Shown here piece after piece: positions 32,501-44,100 of a stretch of 64,000 nt of DNA; position 1 is the stretch's first letter, and each line of letters starts with the position of its first letter. The notes beneath the pieces are model-generated. The model did no database searches and had not been told where the DNA came from. It was given only the letters and a program-made list of their open reading frames with translations. This DNA comes from Hirudinaria manillensis (Eukaryota > Annelida > Clitellata > Hirudinida > Hirudinidae), in contig CM067528.1 in assembly GCA_034509925.1 (NCBI GenBank), positions 11,284,501-11,348,500 on the forward strand, written 5' to 3'. Position numbers and translations under genes: made by a program.

Positions 32501-33955
32501 CACTTCACTAATACATTTTAATAACTTTCTTGGACTATTGCATTACATGAGAGCCAACAGCCAAGCATAAATTGACATCAAATTAAAAATGTCCATTAAC
32601 AAAATTAACATTTATTCCAAAGAGCCGACAAATTAAGAAAAGCCATGAAAGGATCGAATCATAGCGAAACGGAGAGCGAGAAAAGCAGTAAAAGAAACAG
32701 CGGCGAAGTGAGCATCAAAGTTGGCAAAGAGGTGAAGGCCACCTATTTGCCGCTCCCCGACCCTCCGGACAAGGGCATACTCAAAAGGCCGGAGAGAAAA
32801 GGTCAGAGACGAGGCAGAGCAGCAGCTCGCGAGGAGTCTGCCCTCAACACGGGAAGCGACGCGAGTAGCATTCCGGGCGATTTGGTAGCTTGCAGCAGCG
32901 GCACGCCGAACGGGGGGAGGGCGGATGCTGCCGAGAAGTCGAAGAATGAATTGGATGGGCGCCCTGAGAATTCGGTAGCCAAACAAAACGCAAACTGTTC
33001 AAGAGATTCGAAAAAATCTTACAGGAATTCATTGGTGACTATGCCAGATATCCTCCCAAAGGTAGCTGAGCACAATAAATCTTATGAGATGGAAGGTGCT
33101 TTATCTGAAACCAGTAAAAGAGACAATTCAAATGTTTTAAATCAAAACATGTCGACAATGGAAACTGACTCAAAAGGTGAAATCAAGAGCATGGCTCGAG
33201 AAAAGTTCACCAAAAGGTCAAAGGCGCGGAGAAGCGCGACCGAGGAAAGTTCTTTCGTCGACGGAACGGGAACCATGTCCTCGTTCCTGTCTGCGAGTGA
33301 CCTCGAAGCTTCTCCTCGTCCGACTGCTCCTGCGCCGTCGCTGTGTTCCGATTATTCGCCACAATCCTTGGCGACTTCTAAGGTCGCTCCTCTGTCGTCT
33401 GGCTCCCGGCCTGTCGACGCTCTCAGACCCGAATGCCAAAACGTTTCTAATGCTTTTGAGGACGAAACGCCATCATCATCGTCACCGATTTCCTCCTGTT
33501 CCACCTTCACGTCGTCTCTCTCGGAGGCCTTAGTTCACGATCCTTCTCAATTGTCTGAGATTAACAAGAAACGAGAAGCCTCCTCCGTGCCTTTGAGAAG
33601 ATCTGTCGATCGAACTGCAATGAAACAAATGAACCCAACGAACCCAGTTGGAATCTCTGCCTACCATCTCGGAGAATCGTTCCCGACCTCCGGAGGCCCT
33701 CGGAGTTGCTCCCGTCGCCTGAGAGACGAGGTGCCAACTTCACTCGAACCAACCCCGAGAAGCCGGGATTTACGGGAGCACTCGTTCGACAAGTCGATCG
33801 ATCTTTCTTTGCCTCGGCATACGGAGGCACCGGCCGAGGTATTTAAGCCGGACCCCAGGGGGGCCTACACCAAAGCCCCAGGTTCACCAGGTGTACCTGA
33901 CGATGATGATGATGATTTTGGGGAAAGGAAATTCTCAGGAACGACGGTCGGATGA
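16285..33955 (+). CDS. ADAM-family membrane protein, predicted catalytically inactive
   Basis: Exons: 16285-16360, 16472-16528, 16920-17101, 17347-17435, 17777-17834, 18513-18607, 18917-18992, 19433-19529, 20016-20107, 25133-25180, 25627-25701, 26099-26292, 26555-26633, 26799-26904, 27133-27166, 27314-27788, 28381-28449, 29444-29539, 29750-29830, 30093-30261, 30334-30568, 30676-30795, 31108-31276, 31455-31644, 31843-31963, 32301-32435, 32623-33955. The frame closes to about 1516 aa. Order: signal peptide (1-20), prodomain (CHYFGNAWKN...) ending in a Cys-switch-like PICG (about 243), and metalloprotease (ELHKNIQVELVRLDLWTDGD). Its zinc site reads HLLGHVLGLEHD (about 422-433) instead of HExxHxxGxxHD. 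Then disintegrin (CGNGILERGEECDCG; CREMKNTCDVPEFC), Cys-rich (GLCYDGKCRSYDGQC), EGF, one TM helix (about 1002-1025) and a roughly 490-aa tail. Loss of the catalytic Glu suggests adhesion or receptor use, as in ADAM11/22/23 and Drosophila mind-meld; orthology is unproven. Weakest parts: exons 20016-20107 and 25133-25180, and the first protease strand. Confidence 0.88.
17024..17076 (+). repeat. In-frame (TCN)n repeat coding for polyserine in ADAM prodomain
   Basis: A mixed TCA/TCG trinucleotide run inside ADAM exon 3 encodes about 13 consecutive serines. It lies in the prodomain, where most ADAMs have no such insert. Confidence 0.85.
20123..20345. repeat. Tandem TTAATTAATTTTAATTCT-type repeat
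   Basis: Several degenerate copies of a roughly 20-base AT-rich unit (TTAATTAATTTTAATTCT and variants) lie in the ADAM intron, just left of the LINE insertion. Confidence 0.8.
20477..20516. repeat. (TA)n tract at the 3' end of the LINE
   Basis: A pure TA run that abuts the 3' end of the minus-strand LINE. Non-LTR elements of the CR1/L2 group commonly end in a simple repeat rather than poly(A), so this is probably the element's own tail. Confidence 0.75.
20827..23559 (-). CDS. LINE ORF2: endonuclease and reverse transcriptase
   Basis: An intact 910-aa ORF. The N-terminal part is an exonuclease-endonuclease-phosphatase-type endonuclease with GDFNLPQINW (about residue 151) and the C-terminal catalytic SDHD (about 226). 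The RT follows: KSAGPDGVHTRIL, NYRPIALTS, GFIPGRSTT, TDLEKAFDKISH (first catalytic Asp), SGVPQGSVLGPVLFIIYIND and the active-site box FADDAKIY (about 673). The thumb region ends in LSEDALVSVYKALVRSHLEYA. The protein would nick target DNA and copy its own RNA there (target-primed reverse transcription). There is no RNase H domain. The start ATG lies two bases after the ORF1 stop, consistent with reinitiation. Confidence 0.93.
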   Translation of the reverse strand: MKDPKPSKPLKNLSVFYSNVDSLPNKFSELKVYVNTLEVVPELIILTEINPKNFKYSCQLSEFQLTGYQMASSGFATKGKRGILLYYKESLSMSEVSFDSAFEEFLCLKLFISGSIVNILVVYRSPNCALKNNDNFILLIKDFFLQKGDHLLMGDFNLPQINWINYSCAGSEDSIESILLEFIRDKHLIQHVIEPTRRRIKETPHILDLVITDKELIYDVRHRPPLGNSDHDVITFGTFIKHATAEDVRKKFCFELGNYEEMKSSLREIFERLPTSEDSLVTDWCFFRDSLVSSAQQYVPLKTERKKFRFKMTEELKNLIKKKHQLWRKLYRHGEDVKTDFNQVREKVRVLSRNLIVESQNRIAMECRKNPKLFWSYVNKRTSSRSKIATLVEDGREITGDKEKADLFAKFFSSVYESEERHQINEVFQPKVPAEGMAKLKVDTFMVAKKLSQLNIYKSAGPDGVHTRILRETRYEIAEYLCKIFGGSLDTATVFEDWKISNIVPLHKKGYKNDVRNYRPIALTSICCKILESLIKDHLMDYFLSNGLFCPGQFGFIPGRSTTLQLLRFLDVVTEAVDKGTEIDVVYTDLEKAFDKISHCKLLFKLERYGVHPALIQWIKNYLTQRSFRVVVNGASSELYPVTSGVPQGSVLGPVLFIIYINDIYNVCSNIFLFADDAKIYKMLGPGDSYLLQNDISRVINWYNVWGMKVNWDKCCCMKFGTHQADYEYTVTDTEGTLHLIPKVDKISDLGIILDSKLGFKEHILQRVNRANQMLGVIYRNFKHLSEDALVSVYKALVRSHLEYAVQVWNPYRKGLVDTLESVQHRFTHMCNSCKDLEYTDRLKILKLPSLVYRRKRADLILMFNIIRGTAPEFLCPRLMFCPEERTRGHDWKLSTNIAHRDLRKFFFQQ
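23562..24455 (-). CDS. LINE ORF1: RNA-binding coiled-coil protein
   Basis: A 297-aa ORF. The N-terminus carries a tight cysteine cluster (CHSCIECNDC, about residues 26-35). A long coiled-coil-like stretch follows (about 45-170) that contains a small tandem duplication, VGVVQKTVGVVQKSV. Then comes an RRM-like and basic segment starting at RRKNNLVLFNMKE, with FRLGRRGEGDKPRPLLIKL as in ORF1 proteins of many invertebrate LINEs. Such proteins bind the element RNA in a ribonucleoprotein. The start ATG is the first in the open frame. Confidence 0.85.
   Translation of the reverse strand: MPRPRGRKSPECGASEIAEMLGLKLCHSCIECNDCALKSLEELFSKESHEKVFEALHKDVEEIKKSVTKNDVIMEAIEAQNKQIDQLRSRMEEISASASQKLEESHQASRVWSSLFQNKVESLETNVGVVQKTVGVVQKSVVEAKSSIEVNNDRQRRKNNLVLFNMKENEANSKTKDKEEVVKMIKDITGITMDISEYFRLGRRGEGDKPRPLLIKLGNLSNKNLILESAFKLRKSESFKQVIISHDLSKEDRDERNRLLDEKKKLIAAKDDVSKWTFVVKGSPGDFHVAAFKKQNL
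24700..24860. repeat. (TTA)n / (ATT)n microsatellite
   Basis: Degenerate trinucleotide ATT runs in the ADAM intron, just right of the LINE. Confidence 0.85.
25229..25310. repeat. Short tandem repeat, about 36-base unit
   Basis: Two full copies and part of a third of a GATTTGATTAATTTATT-type unit ending in TTTGCTYG, in the ADAM intron. Confidence 0.75.
25430..25590. repeat. Minisatellite, about 36-base unit with ATAACAACGATATATGTAAT
   Basis: About four copies of a roughly 36-base unit (AATAAATAAATAATAATAAT plus ACAACGATATATGT) in the ADAM intron, just left of the exon at 25627. Confidence 0.85.
25865..25930 (+). repeat. Dispersed repeat copy A
   Basis: This segment, containing GGCAGTGCCTTGACATCCTA and ending in AAAAAGGCACTTAAAAT, is repeated in inverted orientation at about 28170-28230 in another intron of the same gene. 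It is probably an uncharacterised short interspersed or foldback element. The nearby 25975-26020 region repeats pieces of it (GGCACTGCC, AGTGCCTT). Confidence 0.75.
28170..28230 (-). repeat. Dispersed repeat copy B (inverted relative to 25865-25930)
   Basis: Read on the minus strand, it matches copy A over about 58 bases with a handful of differences, including the GGCAGTGCCTCGACATCCTA core and the AAAAAAGGCACTTAAAAT end. Confidence 0.75.
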
Positions 33956-36900
33956 ATACCTACCAATAGGATGGCAACACAAGTATATATATATATATAT
34001 ATACACATCTTCTATGGGTAGATATATATATATATATCTTCTATGGTCTTGCTGCTGCTGGTTATAGAAAAATAATGTGGTTCAGTTGTTCCTCCATTTT
34101 GTGTAGTTCTGATTGTTGTTCTAACAACAGTATTTGCATTGGCACGACTCATCTCTCTCTGAGTTGTGACTTGATTCAGTGTAGCCATTGGCAGCTATTC
34201 CATCATCTCGAATTCTTGGGATTGTAGTGAGCAAGTCAAATGGATTTAGCGTCGTGTCCAGTCTGTTGTTATGAATTTGTTAATATGTTAATGGTTATAT
34301 TTGATCATCAGAACACCTCAGGTTATTAAAGCTTTATAATCAGCTTCTGTTATTTGAGGAGCATTCTTTCGGTCCAATTTGTTTCTCATGTTATGACAGT
34401 CAAATGTCCATAATGGACCTGTTTCTGTTTTTGTTTGTTTGTTTACATAAATATATTTTCCTTCTGAAGGTTCTTGGTCCTGTTCATTGTTGTTTTGTAT
34501 GAAAGTTATTTTAAAGACTTGTTATCTTGTTTGATTGCGTACCCAAAAGTATTACTTCTCCCTTGGGGTTGAGTCTTATGTTTTACGTGTCTCTTGTCCA
34601 TCTTCTAAGTTTCCAGTCAATGTTTGAACTTGCAAGTCCAATGTGAGGATAAATTTTTTGTTCTTGTAAAAGCCATTTTAATGTAACATTTATTTAAATG
34701 ATTTTTTATTATAAAATCATGCAAAAGAATTGCTTTGTTCAAAAAGAGTTCTTATGTCAAAGAATTTATTTCACAAGGATGTTTCACTAACTTTATATCC
34801 ATTAACATTTTAAGAAGTGTTTTTATTTATTTTGTGAGAAATTCAGGCATTTTTTGTTGTTGTATGTTAAGCAAGCATTTTCAAGTCAAATTCTCAGCTT
34901 ATTGTTATTATTATTATTATTATTATCATTATTATTACTATTATTATTATTGTCATTGTGGTCATTTGAATATTTTATTATTTAATCAATCGAAATTGAT
35001 TAAATTTTGTTTCAATTTTAATCTCAATTAACATTCTAATTCTAGTTTTCAAGATGCTTCATTCTGTGATCCAGGGTCTCTTGGCATTTGTGGTTTTAAT
35101 TCGTAGTGGAATCCTTACAAGGATGATGGCACTCATCATTATCATCACCATCATCGTCGTTGTTATGATTATGCTGATGTCATTTGCAAATTATGTTTCC
35201 ATTATGTATGATTTGAAAGTCGTTTGGACCTTTGCTAAGGTATACAAGGTAACTGTATTGTATGGTATTTCAATTTGGGAGGCCAAATTTTTTTTTATTT
35301 TTTTGAAAATTTACATCCTAAGTGTTCCTTATTGAGTTATTTCCTTTGAACTTTTTTGCTTATATTTACTTTGTTTATGTTTTCTCAATCTCAAGTTTAT
35401 AAATAACATGTTGTAACTTGATGTTAAATAAATGAGAATATTGGTTGGTCTGCCATTTCTGAGGGTAAATCAGGTGGTGCGGAACTTTGGATGAACGCAG
35501 CACGTGACCTCTGTTGACACACTTGGGAATGCCAATGTGACTGGAACTTCGCATGGAATAAATAACTCCTTCCGACGTCACAATCCACTCCAACGTTTCG
35601 CTTTCTTACTTTCTTTCTATCTGACTTTCATTCACCAACCCATCCAAATGTTGGTTCTTGGTGCAGCTGTTCAAGAGCGACGTGAGCCATGACCATCTGT
35701 GATAATATTTTCTGAGAATGACTAATCGTTGTCAGATAATGTAAGGTTCGGAGAAGAATGCATATTCTGCCATTGAATAAATCAAAATATGTATAAAATA
35801 TTATGATTTAGAGTTTATAATAAAGGAAATACTTGTACCGAGAACAATAGTGAAATGTTTTCTATTTTAAGCTTCACGCACCATTTTAGATCTGTCAGAC
35901 GCTGATTTGATAAGTACTTTCCGGTTGCCAACCGAGAGAATGGATAAGTGATGGGCGATTCCAATCTGGATAATCGAATCATCCGTTTCAGATAATATTC
36001 ATCCGCAACTATAAATTTTGAAGTATGAATAGAAGAATCCAACAGGAGACGATCCACCTTTTCCGCCATCCCATGATGTTTTAGTCATTCCATTTTAGTC
36101 AGCCTATGCTCCATCCATCCCTCCATCAATCCATTCAATAACTGCTGATGACAATTCCACTTAATCGACAACACGTCTAATAACCCCATTCCATCCATAT
36201 CTCGATGTATTTTCTCAAATTTCGCGAAATATGGCATCTGGAAGTCGTTCTTCCAATGAATCCTCGTTCAGGGAATTTTGAGTAGATAAGAATTCAATCG
36301 CAGATGGTAAGTGGACATGGGAAAGTATGTTCATGATTGCAATACCTTTGTTAATGATGATGATGATGGTGGTGGTGGTGGTGGTGATGATGTTAGCGAA
36401 TGCAGGCATCCAGGGTAGCTGTAAATTACATCTCTAATTTTTATAGATTTTCTTTTTAAACAAATGAAAATTGATCACGAAATGCTTTTTGAAGTCTCTC
36501 TGCCTTCGTGATCGCCGCCTGAAACTTGGGTAATGGACCCGAATCAGCTGTGTTTCGGCAGGTTGTCCAAAGCTCAAATATTAGCAAGGTCTCCCTAAAA
36601 GGAGGGTAAAGATATCGTAGTTCTTTTTTTTTGTGGATCATTTGAAATTTAATTATTCATGCAGTCGTCCATTGTTTCCATCTTGTCACCCCATTTATCC
36701 TCTCACCTTCCGTCATCTCACCAACTCAGGTTTCGTTGACAAATAGCAATGTGATGAGTCATGAAATTCTGATTAGTCATCAGGCCCTCTCTCATTTTCC
36801 TTTTCACCTTCCCGTACGTAGCTGTTTCCAAGTGCAGCGGGCATATTCATATATTATCTTAAACTGCAGTTCAGTCGGGTCTTCTCTCCAGCTTTTGAAA

Positions 36901-38415
36901 CTTATTAATGCTGACTTTTATTATTAATCATAAGTATTGATATTATTGCGCTTCGGTTATTTATTTCTGCAAAATTTATTATGCATTGCAACTGAGGCTA
37001 TAGCAAGTCAGCCATAAATTGGGCAAAAAATTGAAATTCAGTTGCCTTGCACAAAAGTCGGATACTTAATCTCAGCAGGATAATTCCTCAACTGAGGTCA
37101 CCAAACGGCAAGTCATCATATTTATAATAATAAAAAAATACTTCATTTTGGTAACATTACTTCTGGTGTAATTCTAACCATACCTGTCGAACCCATTGGA
37201 ATTGAGCTAATACAGTAAAAGAAGCGAAGAATGCCAACCAGTGCTTAAGTTGTTAAAAATAAAAATAGTAAATAATTAAGTCAGGTTATTAAGAATTTTA
37301 AATAATGAAACATTCCTCCGTCAGCTGTTTGATTTGTACATCTATAGCTATCTCAATCGCGATTGGACACCGATTAGATCACCCTCTATTTTCGTAGCGT
37401 TTCCATTTTTAGCTCGAAAACTTATAATTTTTGAGTTTATCTTTTTAAAATCGGGCAAGTATACGGTAAACTAAGTTCACGACAAACTGCAGGACGAGGT
37501 TGCAACCAAAGAAGTGATGCACATGCGATTTTTTAGCCCAGCTTTTCATTATTCTCGTTGTAATTCATATTGCATTCACAAACCCACGGACTATTATGCG
37601 GACTAGTAGGCATCTTAAACATTGGATTTGAGAAAGTTTAATAATATGCTGGTGTTGTAGCTAACCAGTTGCATGAAAATTCGTCTGCGGGAAATTTATT
37701 TAGTTTCTTTAGTTGCTTATTTAATGCGGATCCTATTAAAACCGCAACTCGGTTTTAAAAGTAATAACAGGTTTGTCTTGATTCCTCGTGATGTTTTCTG
37801 TTTATGCAGTTATTCAATTAGTTACGAGCGAATTTGCTTCAGTCAAACATAATGTGGCCAAATGCATCCTGCAATAGTTTATAGTTTGGAATTGCAAATA
37901 CTGCAAATTGCAAAGGATTATAAAAAAGAGTATTGACGTGAAGGCAGGGACAACATTTAAATTTATTTATTTTGTAGTGAGTTCTAACTTTAATCTAGAA
38001 TGATAAAATCTGGTGAAGTTGTGTTTCATTTGATAAAATAAATTATGTATTAATTTTCATTTCAAGGATGAGCACTTCAAATACTTGAAAATGAAACTGC
38101 ACTTCAACTCTTACCTCATCAATCCTTACAAACTGCTATGAATACAATTCAAGTCACCACTAAATGCTGTGAAAATCTTAAGTCCAAAGAAAGCTACTTT
38201 ATCAAGAAAAAGGCATCTCTTTTTGGCACGTTCATGAATTCTCACTGATTTTTTTCATCCATTTCATCTCTTGTTTGAATCTGAAATAAAGGGGAAGGTT
38301 TTGAGGGATATGTGATGAATAGCAAGACACACCCATGCCTGTGGAAATTTTGGCTGTCAGAGACACTTGTGTGGTAAATTAGGTGCCAGGAAAGAACAAT
38401 TGAACCACGCTCAAG
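33956..38415. other. Gene-poor region between the ADAM and DUSP genes
   Basis: Holds the ADAM 3' UTR (length unknown; AATAAA candidates at about 35427 and 35776), a (TA)n tract at about 33983-34037, an (ATT)n run at about 34902-34952 and a (GATGGT)n-like run at about 36355-36392. The DUSP promoter and 5' UTR must lie toward its right end. Three minus-strand stretches at 35.4-36.6 kb look partly coding and are listed separately. Confidence 0.4.
35863..36594 (-). other. Possible minus-strand coding exons or gene relic
   Basis: Three stretches read like ordinary protein rather than low-complexity noise. 36594-36479 follows a good acceptor (ccttttag) and reads ETLLIFELWTTC...KAERLQKAF. About 36342-36235 reads MNILSHVHLPSAIEFLS and joins the first in phase after an acceptor-like AAAG. 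36069-about 35880 starts MAEKVDRLLLDSSIHTSKF. No family was recognised, and the connection from the second to the third does not close in frame. It could be a decayed gene or chance. On the other strand, the middle stretch ends in a good plus-strand donor (ATG|gtaagt, about 36306), so it might instead be a 5' non-coding exon of the DUSP gene. Confidence 0.2.
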
Positions 38416-39778
38416 ATGTCTGATGAAAGAAAGTGGAACTTGATGACACCTCAAGAACTGGCTTCTCTATTGACAATAGTCGATGACAAGGTGACCAATT
38501 GAATGATAGTCGCATGGCATCTTCAATATTGATTTCAATTTTTTGCCCATGACACCGATATTTTAATTAAAATTCAGAATCCAATGTAAGGAAATGAAAT
38601 TATTTTTTTTTTAATTTGAATTATATCTGCTTAATACTTAATAATATTGTCCTTGTCTTGTAATTAAGCAGAGTTAAAAGTTAAATCCATTAATTTTTTT
38701 TCTTTACCTAAATGTCATAAATTTCAAATATGCATATTCTTGATTGTTTTGTTTCAAGCTCACCGATGACTCACGAGAAAGATGCAAAGAGTTGTTTGTC
38801 GGTGTGCATGTGTGCTCCTGTGTGCGTGTGCGCGCATATTATTGGTTTAATGAGCATCTATTGCACAACTGGATGATCAGAATGGAAAGAATTTGTTGTG
38901 GAACGTGATTATTATGGTTGTTGGTTAGGCAGTTGTTAATGTATTGCTTGTGATGATGATGATGATGATGATGGTGATGATGGTGATGATGATGGCGATG
39001 ATGATGACGATGATGCATGGCCTGCTTTTAGAAATTCCACCTTTGATTAGTCATCATATTGTTGTAGTGTCCAAGTTTTAAACAGAAGTGTATCGTTTCA
39101 AACAAGTTCCTTATCTTTCACTTTTTAATATCTTTTTTTAAATATATTTTTTGTCATATATAATAATAATAATATAATTTGTCATATATAATATATATAT
39201 ATGACAAAAAAATATTTAATATATATGTATAATAACACTTTTGCCTGTGTTAACTAAATTAATGATATGTATTTATTTCAATCCATAAGTTTATGTCAAT
39301 TAGTATTGGATTGATTATAATCAATATCATTCATTATAATCAATCATCGTTAACAACGATTGACAAACATTATGGTGTGATTATCTATACCTATCTATGC
39401 TAGAATGAAATACTCATTGCCTTGTTTGTGTAACTTACCATCCATCCATCCACCCATCCATCTATACATCCACCCATCCATCTATACATCCATCCGTCCG
39501 TCCGTCCGTCCGTCCGTCCATCCATCCATCCACCCACCCATCCATCTATACATTTATACAACTTTTATGTTCATTGGCTAGAATGATGAAGCTGCTTCAT
39601 TGTGGCATCAATTTTGGGATCTCAATCAATGGTCCAGTTTTATAGCATTCTAAAGACTTCAGAAAGTCTTGAATGAAAAATATTTAAGAAAATATGCCTT
39701 GGTACTTTTAATAATTCTTGATAATTATTTCTATTTAATTACAACCATTGCATTTATATTTATTATTGTTGTTATTGA

Positions 39779-39814
<36 letters not shown>

Positions 39815-41150
39815 GCAATGGTTGTTACTCATAGTAATCTTTGATGCCTTCATCAACTGTTGCTTACGAATCTTTCTTTTGGTTCTTTTTAAAAATACCT
39901 TCCACCAAACATAATTGAGAACATTCATTCATTTCTGGGTGGTAAACCATTAAACGCCTAAGCAGAAAATGTTAAGTGATGTTAGGCTTATTCATACGGT
40001 AATATTTCGATGCCGGATTATTCATCATCATCATCATCGTCATCATCATCATCATCGTCGTCGTCGTCATCGGCAGTTGATGCTGTTGACGTCATCAATT
40101 TCTCCATCTCTTAATCACACACTCTTTCATCTGTTTGATTGTTCAGCACAAAGTTAATCGGTGTCAATCTGAATTATCTGAATTATCGCTGGCCGGCTGG
40201 GTGCAGACATTTTAAAAGGAGCTAGAAATTAATTCTTGGATTTATCTTGATTTATTAAATATCGTAAATAGCATTTAATTTATTTTTTGTTGTTGTGGAG
40301 ATATTTTTCATAACTGATTATGGCAGTCCACCATATAGTTCCAATGTTCTGAATTTAATTTGTAAATAATTAAAATCCTATTTAAGTGCCAGGTAAACCA
40401 TGCTTCATGTGATATACAAACCAGCTACAGTTTACAAATATGATGATGTTGATGGTGGTGGTGATGGTGATGATTATCTGGTAATTGTCCACAAGAGTTA
40501 ATAAATTAATAATCTTGTACCTCATTTTCAAAAGCTCATCAAAGCTCAGAACATTTTCAAACATTTTTTACTAACACACATTGATTTATTGATAATAAAA
40601 TAATATCTGGCATTTCAAAACATTAAGCTCACTATATATGTTGAGTGACAAAACTGTGTGCTTTGTCAATGCTAGTTGCTTAGAATAGATTTCTATCCTC
40701 TACTGACTTGCAAAGTAACCAAAGCATCCTCAGCATCATGATTGTTTTCAAAACGTTGGTTATCATTTCAAAAACTTATTCAGAAAAGTTTCAGAAAAGA
40801 AGATAAGAATCAAAGAATTACATTCCTATAGTTTCCCTGTCTTATTATTTTAAAAAAAGTTCATTAATGAAATGCAGGAAAACAAACTTATAATTTATTT
40901 TTTTGATTGCCATATTCTTGAGATTGCTGCCACTTTCCTACTGAAATACGAATGACTCTGTTCTGGAGCTTCCAGTTTGCACTTGGAAATCGTGTTTTTT
41001 CTTTGCGAAGATGTTGACATTTGTCCTTCCAGAATTGAATTTCTGGAGACGAAAGCTGGAAATTGAATTTGAAATAATTCATTGCTGATGTCCTTTTATT
41101 TCTTGATTGAATTTTTGATTTTTGTGTGCCAAAATAAAAAAAACCTTATT

Positions 41151-41196
<46 letters not shown>

Positions 41197-44100
41197 CATT
41201 ATGTTTATTTAATTATAATCTTAAATGTATTTTTTAAAAATAAATAATTGTAATAACAGGTTGTAATCACAGAATGATAGTTTTATTTAATACTCTGAAG
41301 CAGTGAAATAATTGAGGAAAAGTTGCTTGAATAATGTGTTATACATTTGGAGTTGGAAATGCTCGTTAATGTTTTGTTAACAATTTTAATTAATTGTTAT
41401 GATTATCTTCTCAAGTTGTTAATCATATTGAATAAAAAATAACTACACTGCAGTAACAGATGATGAGGCCTAGTCACTAGTATTGTCACCATCACAGCCA
41501 CAGAAATGCGCTTCACACCAACACTCAGAACACAGCACCTGCTATATTTTAAAATGTTAAATTAAAATATCCCCTACCATGCAACAGCAAAGCAAGTCTT
41601 TTCACAAATGCTTCCTCTTTTGCTCAGTAATCATGGTTACTATGGGGACGTAATAATAAGTAATCTTATCATCAGTTCCGAATGTCACAAGAAACGACTA
41701 TTGATTTTCATTTTACTCAAAGACAAACTAAAACAATTTGTGAAAAAATGTGAACAATTTTTATTTCTGAAACTCATAGGTTATTAATAATAGTAAGAAA
41801 TCCATATTTCTACATTACAAATGTTTCAAAGGTTTCATTCATCTGATTGTAATCAATCTTATCTCCACAGCAAAGATTGGTTATAGATAGCAGATCTTTC
41901 CTGGAGTTCAACACCTGTCACATAAGGGGAGCCATCAATGTGTCATTCTCCAGGATGATCAAGAGAGACTTGCAGAACCATCAGGTAATTGATAACTTAA
42001 AATATTAAACGTAACCAGTCTTTACCAATTACTTTGGCTGTCACACACTATTTATATTTATAACTCCATAGCTTATAATCCAAGGTTGCTAAAAAAGTTA
42101 TTTATGTTTTTTGTTTTTAAAAAATAATATTGTTTATATTTAATTAATAAACATACTTTAATAGGGACTCTGAGTGGATTTGGAATTTATAAGAAATAGC
42201 CGAAAAAAAATATCGACAAGTTTGCTTATTGAAATTGGGATGTGTTTGTTTTCTTTGCAAAGACATCAATAAGACTTTGTCTGTCTTTGAAAGACTGCTT
42301 TTTTTTTTTAAATCCTAACTCATACCTCTCTCGGGACTTTTTAAAAGGTTTATTTATTAAATGCGGAAAGTAAATATAAGAAATTCTAATCTAGATTGAG
42401 TCTGGATTGCAAACTAAAAATAATTTTTAATCCATTACTTAATCAAATATTTCTTAAGAAAGCACTTAAGAGAAGAAATACTGATTGTGATTATGAATTG
42501 AGAACCATTATTATTTTTTAGACATTTTTGTTAATTGTTTTTCGAAGAATAAAAAGTTAAATATAATAAATTATATTCCAGTTGCCTGTCAAGCAACTCT
42601 TGGCTCTGAGTCACAATAAGTTGAACTTTGACCTGGATTATGACGTCATTGTCGTCTATGACCAATGCACAGCTCGTCCCGACCTACTCTCAGAAGATTG
42701 CTTCCTCTTTGTGCTCATGGAAAAGCTGATAGCGGAGTTTAAGAACGTCAGGTTTCTCGCTGGTTCGTTCGTCTCTTCTCAGTTCCTTCCGTCGTTCGTT
42801 ATTTTTATTTTTATGCCGAAAGTAAATATATTTGAAAAAAGAGGTGATGGATGGCTGTTATTAAGTCCCTTTGATCCAAAGGTAGAAGAAATCCATGATT
42901 CTTTGCTAAAATCTTTTGGCATGGATTGCCATTCATGCTGAGGTTATGGAATTTTTCTTTGGAAGAAGCAGTCGCATGGAAAAGAATGGCATGAATTGGC
43001 AGTTCATCATTTATATCAATTTATATATTTAAAAAAAATATAAATATTTATGTATTGAAATATAAAATATCGATATTTTCCAAAATTTATTTTCTAATTG
43101 GTTATTTGATAATTGGCTAATTGTGTTAATCCAGAAGGCCTTTCTAAAGATGTGTCGCAATTCTGCATATGGAAGCGATTGCATTGCTTCAGAGATTTGC
43201 AGCTCATAATTACTTTGAAAGCAATTGAATGATACTTTGTGTGGAGAGAATTTTGTATACTCTAACTTTTTGTATGCATGTATTTTTCTAGTTTTTAGCT
43301 ATGATTTTTGCTCCAATTTTGGAAAACAAGTGACTAAAAAAGCCAAGTTAATTAATTAAGCAACAAATCTTTACAACATAGTAACGTAATAGTTATAAAA
43401 CAGTGGAATTCTTTCATTTAGATTATCCTATTCTTTAAATAAAATATTTATTATTAATGATTTAAATTTAAAAATTTTTTTATTCTCAGGTGGCCTAATA
43501 GATTTTCAAGCCTCATTTCATCTGCTATGTGACACTCAAAGATCCTTTCTTTCATCTTCATCGTCGTCGTCGTCATCTTCGTCTAGGCAAAAGTGCATGT
43601 TATCACTATCACAACCCTGCATGTCCTTTTCCAGCACCGGGCCCACCAGAATTTTGCCGTTTCTGTTTCTCGGCTCTCAGCAGGACGCACTGTCGCAGGA
43701 GATAATGAAGGTGAGGATGCGACTTGTTTTTGAGTATTTGCTGATATTGAAAACGTCCCAAAAAATACAAGATGCTTGTAGTATCACTTGTATGGTATAT
43801 TTTATTTATTTATTTATTATATTAAATTAATTGTATTTCTTTCTTTGTATCTTTGTCTTCTAAGAGATTGGAAAGAAAGCGATTTTAGTCCAGGAATTAT
43901 TCTCAGGAGAGGGGGATTGAAGTCAAGCTATGCACGATGTGGATGATTATGTGAAAGAATCATTATTTGCATAGCAGATGCTTGGGACATCATCGGTGAT
44001 GAAGTGACTCATGTCGAATGCTAATCCATAAATAAATGCAGATCAAGGAGATAAGATGCATAAATAAATAAGTAACCATAAGCAGCAGCCTGAGCAATAA

